DNA of 64,000 nt, from positions 390,585 to 454,584 of the forward strand of contig VXAI01000178.1 of assembly GCA_013399305.1 (NCBI GenBank), read 5' to 3'. Source of the stretch: Rostratula benghalensis (taxonomy: Eukaryota; Chordata; Aves; Charadriiformes; Rostratulidae). The position numbers were made by a program, and so were the translations under genes. Positions 60,846 to 64,000 of the stretch are shown here, in pieces; within the stretch, counting starts at the first letter, position 1; every line of letters starts with the position of its first letter. The notes beneath the pieces were generated by a model. It had not been told where the DNA came from, searched no databases, and was given only the letters and a program-made list of their open reading frames with translations.

Positions 60846-61388
60846 TTATAGAACCACAGAATCCTAGAATGGTTTGGGTTGGAAGGGACCTTAAAGATCA
60901 TCTAGTTCCAATCCAGCAGGGTCACCTCCCTCTAGACCAGGTTGCTCAAAGCTCCATCCAACCTGCTCTTGAACACCTCCATAGATGGGACATCCACAAC
61001 TTCTTTGGGCAACATTTTACCGTGTTTCACCACCCTCACAGTAAAAATTTCACCCTGATATTTAACCTAATTCTCTCCTTTTCCAGTTTAAAATCATCCC
61101 CGCTTGTCCCATTGCACTACTCCCTGATAAAGAGTTCTTCCACATCTTTGCTGTGTCCCCTTTATGTACTGGAAGAAGTTATAATGTCTCCATGGAAGCA
61201 ACCCTTCTCCAGGGTGAACAACCCCAACTCTCTTAGACTGTCCTCATAGCAGAAGGATGCCAGCCCTTTGATATCTTCATGCCCCCCCCCCGGACTTGCT
61301 ACAATAGGTCCATGTGCTTCTTATGATGGAGGTCCCAGAGCTAGATGTAGTACTCCAGGTGGAGTCTCAACAGAACAGAGCAGGGATG
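60846..61388 (-). mobile_element. CR1 LINE 3' portion, reverse orientation
   Basis: It begins 'ACCACAGAATCCTAGAATGG', then 'GTTTGGGTTGGAAGGGACCT' and TAAAGATCATCTAGTTCC, 'AGACCAGGTTGCTCAAAGCT', 'ACACCTCCATAGATGGGACA' and 'CACCACCCTCACAGTAAAAA', continuing through 'TCCAGTTTAAAATCATCCCC', 'TGTCTCCATGGAAGCAACCC' then TTCTCCAGGGTGAACAACCC, and GTACTCCAGGTGGAGTCTCA. This is the typical full 3' UTR and ORF2 end, about 540 bp. A run of ten C (61282-61291) sits inside it. It is well preserved but not coding. Confidence 0.97.
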
Positions 61389-61488
61389 AAGCTTACTTAT
61401 CTTTAGTGTTATAAAAGGAAGATCATAATGTATAAGGCAGTCACCATAAACTGCATATACAATCAGTGAGGAAAAATCCACCTGGGGG

Positions 61489-61502
61489 AAAAAAAAAAAA
61501 AA
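61489..61502. repeat. Poly-A run
   Basis: Fourteen A followed by GAGC, about 100 bp past the CR1 border. No retrocopy was recognised. Confidence 0.85.
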
Positions 61503-61939
61503 GAGCTTTTTTTGATACCTTCTTGGAATGAAATGAATTCTTGAGTTTTGAAGTGCTTTGAGAGGACAGCCTAGGGTGTAGCCCAGGCTTTAAGATTTAC
61601 TTTAATATCAGGTGAGAACTATTCTTCCTTGGAACATCTAAATGTCTGGTTTTGTAACTGGCATCCAGTCCTTATAATTCACCCATCAACCACTACCTCA
61701 TTATCATCTGGGATCTGCTTTCCCCAATGAATTACTGATAGACATTCATTATTATTTTGTTCTCGTCTCTGAATTAATATACTGTGGGGAAAAACCCAAT
61801 CCTCTCTCAAGTTATTTCCAAGGGTTGCATTGTGTATGTCGCCTGATGAGCAGTACATTTGTCTCAGATGGAGACAGGGTGGTGGAAGGGATGGGCTCTT
61901 TTCTTCTTCCAACGCATCACCTCTTTTGCCTCTTCAGTA

Positions 61940-62110
61940 AGGGAAGGCTGGCTCCGATTCTAGTGACGTCGGTGAATTATCACCCGTCAGGAAACAGGTA
62001 TCTGCACTCCAATCAAAGTTCCTTCAAAAAAAAGATTAGACTTAGCGGTATGAGGCTGAAAGCGGGGAGCAGGAAGGTGAGCTTTCAAAACATCTGAAGC
62101 AGGTTCCATC
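61940..62110. other. Candidate conserved non-coding block
   Basis: CpG-retaining (GGCTCCGATTC, GTGACGTCGGTG, CACCCGTCAGG, TTAGCGGTATG, AAAGCGGGGAG), with a CRE-like TGACGTC near 61962-61968 and 'CACTCCAATCAAAGTTCCTT' (TCF/LEF-like ATCAAAG). Repeat-free. Inference from motif and CpG content only. Confidence 0.33.
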
Positions 62111-62229
62111 CACAAATGCTCCACAAGGTTCCATGAACCTCTCTAAACCCTAAGTTTGCTCTGAGTCTGGAATCCTGACCATGCTCATAAACGCAGACCT
62201 GCCACTTAATAGCATATAACTACCACACT

Positions 62230-62440
62230 GACTCAAATGGCATGTTTACGAGAGCAAACCCAGCAAGCACAGGAAACAATAAAACCCTTTGCCAGCATTG
62301 TATTCTGGCTCTGAGTCTGTAAATGACCACAGCGCCTGACAACATCAACCTCGGCTGCTTTTTAATGACCCAGCACATATTGTTCTGCAAGCTACGGATT
62401 TCTCTCTCAGCTTAAAAAAAAAAAAAAAAGGTTAAAAAAA
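62230..62440. other. Candidate conserved non-coding block
   Basis: Contains 'GCACAGGAAACAATAAAACC', 'CACAGCGCCTGACAACATCA' then ACCTCGGCTGCTTTTTAATG and ACCCAGCACATATTGTTCTG. It ends in the A16 run at 62414. ACAAT and ATTGTT words are SOX-like. Inference only. Confidence 0.3.
62414..62429. repeat. Poly-A run (A16)
   Basis: Sixteen A then GGTTAAAAAAAG. Simple repeat. Confidence 0.85.
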
Positions 62441-62509
62441 GTAATCATGTACCTATGTTTTCTTTCTGTTTCCTTCCCCCTTACTTCTTCCTCTCTCTCT
62501 CTTATTGTA

Positions 62510-62523
62510 TGGGCAATTGCCCA
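62510..62523. repeat. Perfect 14-bp palindrome
   Basis: TGGGCAATTGCCCA reads identically on both strands. It lies just upstream of the tRNA-like SINE fragment. It may be a dimeric factor site or simply chance. Confidence 0.85.
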
Positions 62524-62540
62524 CAGCTGCAGAGCCAAGT

Positions 62541-62680
62541 CCAACAGCCGTTGTGGCTAACGGGCTGGACTCAAAGTGACCGGACTTGTTCAAATCCCAG
62601 CTATGCCACAGGTTTCCTGGGCAACCTTGATGAAGGCATCTCACCTGTCTTTGTGAGGGTAGGATTATTTCACATCTTCT
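62541..62680 (+). repeat. tRNA-like / MIR SINE fragment, sense orientation
   Basis: 'GTTGTGGCTAACGGGCTGGA' followed by CTCAAAGTGACCGGACTTG resembles the MIR tRNA-like head (A-box region gtggttaagagcacggactct). TTGTTCAAATCCCAGCTATG then CCAC matches the B-box region (gggttcgaatcccggctctgccac), and CTGGGCAACCTTGATGAAGG is close to cttgggcaagtt. The order and spacing are right. It is not a functional tRNA gene: the acceptor stem and anticodon arm do not fold. Confidence 0.5.
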
Positions 62681-64000
62681 CCAAAAGGCAGAGAAGATGC
62701 AGTCCTAGATGAACTTGAGGAAACTTAGGAAGACAGATGAAACTGTCCTTTAATTTGAGTATTAATTTGATGTTTGGGTTTATTTTACTGTGCTGCTCTT
62801 TCCGTTCCAAATTCATACAAATTTTGAGGCTTTAAATGTGCTGGTGAGTTTATGACCCAGTCAAGAAGAGAGGAGAATCCCATCTGAGAAAGGCAATTTT
62901 AGTTATAAATGAGGAGATACTTTCCTAATCCACCTGCGCTGGCAGGATCTTTAAGTCTATGTGAGAGTATTTGATTACTACCAGTGTCAGGGATCCTTCC
63001 ATCATACAAAACAGAGTAAATGAAAATCTTAATTCCAGAATGTTTCAGAAAGGAAAACAATCATGGGATCTTCTCATTCTGTCACCTCTGATGAAACAGA
63101 AGTATTTTTATTTGGGGCAAAAGAAATTCATCTGTCCTAAACTATCCAGATTATAGTTACAAGCAATAGATTACTCATTTACACCAGATAAGGACCTTGG
63201 CCCAGATGTCTGCAAGGAACCACTGGAAGCCAAAATAGACACTCAGCTCCCCAAATGAAATACATAGCTAAGTGGTTACTTACTAAATCTGACAGCAACC
63301 TATTCAGTTGGTGTGGAATTCATCTCACACTACTTCTGCCTGTAAAGTCTTACGTGGGAGCCGAACAGCACAGCTACAATACTTGGGTGGGATTTGCTTT
63401 GCAGATTAAGATGCCAAGATTTATGTGTATATATATAGGTGTTTCCATGTGATCAGGCATCTGAACTCACACAATAATTAGTAGAATCAATTAGGTCTGG
63501 TTGATGGAGTTGAAAAGAGATCCTGCAGCAGAGCAAGATGAACCCCTCTTCATAATTTGGTAGGAATGAGAGACATTTTACTCAACATTTAGTATAATCT
63601 GTGGCACAACAGGGTATCTGACATCCATGGGAGGATGACAATTATGAGACGGGATGGAGAAGAGATCTAGACACAGCGGCATGAGACAGGATGCCCTCAA
63701 CCACCTCAAATGGCAGCAGAGACCTTGGTCTGAGAAACTGAATCACAAACTGAAATTTCTGACAAAAGAAACAAGGCTCTCCTCTGATCAGGACTATCCT
63801 GAATATGAAAGACAGGCACGAATCAAAAAATATGAAGTGTTAATTCCTTTCTTTACAAGCGACTTTTTAGATGCTTTATTCTGGCTTGAAAAACAAATTT
63901 ATACCTAGTGTGAATTTCAGAGAAGATGCCAACTGAGTGCTTCACATGGCAGAGTTTATTTTGTTTATGCTGTTGGTTTTGCAGGGGGAAAAAAAAAAGT

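Larger units (their letters stand above)
61389..64000. other. Non-coding unique sequence at the right edge
   Basis: No gene is recognised. An 84-codon frame (63654-63908, +) has a moderately protein-like composition but no domain I know and no convincing splice context. Poly-A runs are at 61489-61502 and 62414-62429. Candidate conserved blocks lie at 61940-62110 and 62230-62440, and a palindrome plus SINE remnant at 62510-62680. Confidence 0.5.

Noticed and set aside
62541..62615. Possible tRNA gene
   Set aside because: B-box-like sequence is present, but the acceptor stem and anticodon arm do not pair. It fits an old tRNA-derived SINE better.
63654..63908. 84-codon frame with charged, protein-like composition near the right edge
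   Set aside because: No recognisable domain and no clear acceptor or donor that would make it an exon. Kept only as a remark; a protein search could overturn this.
1..64000. CRISPR arrays, operons, phage or insertion-sequence features
   Set aside because: None are present. The sequence is vertebrate nuclear DNA with avian CR1 elements.

Overview
The window reads as vertebrate nuclear DNA, almost certainly from a bird. The main evidence is a set of CR1 non-LTR retrotransposon fragments whose 3' ends show the avian pattern: a 'GGTTGGAAGGGACC' type block followed by a short run of ATTCTATG-like octamers, or its reverse complement. I see no bacterial-style gene packing, no operons, no rRNA or tRNA gene, and no CRISPR array. 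The base composition is AT-rich with few CpGs.

I could not identify any protein-coding exon. The longest open frames (about 100-170 codons) look like chance frames, or they lie in CR1 sequence. None carries a protein domain I recognise, and none forms a plausible exon series with conserved codons. The simplest reading is an intergenic region, or one or more long introns, in a gene-poor part of the genome.

Layout. 1-12 kb: mostly unique AT-rich sequence with two weak MIR-like SINE remnants, one eroded CR1 piece (about 2.4-2.6 kb), short homopolymers and a (CCTCT)n tract interrupted by 21 Ns at 10924-10944. 12-33.5 kb: scattered CR1 3' ends in both orientations (12.2, 15.3, 20.5, 29.1, 32.7-33.4 kb) and two further MIR-like remnants (14.2 and 16.6 kb). 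33.5-50 kb: largely unique sequence with a possible very old CR1 body (36.0-36.2 kb), a 15-bp tandem duplication, a (CCTT)n tract of about 180 bp containing a single N (40854), and several stretches that look like conserved non-coding elements. 50-61.4 kb: the densest repeat zone, with eight CR1 pieces, one apparently deleted internally and one lacking its 3' tail, plus a 63-bp tandem duplication at 55.6 kb. 61.4-64 kb: unique sequence with a 14-bp palindrome next to a tRNA-like SINE fragment.

Working together: no genes can be linked into a pathway here. If the window has a function, it most likely lies in dispersed cis-regulatory elements. I list candidates at low confidence, because proving them needs cross-species alignment that I cannot run. 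I found no convincing previously undescribed system.
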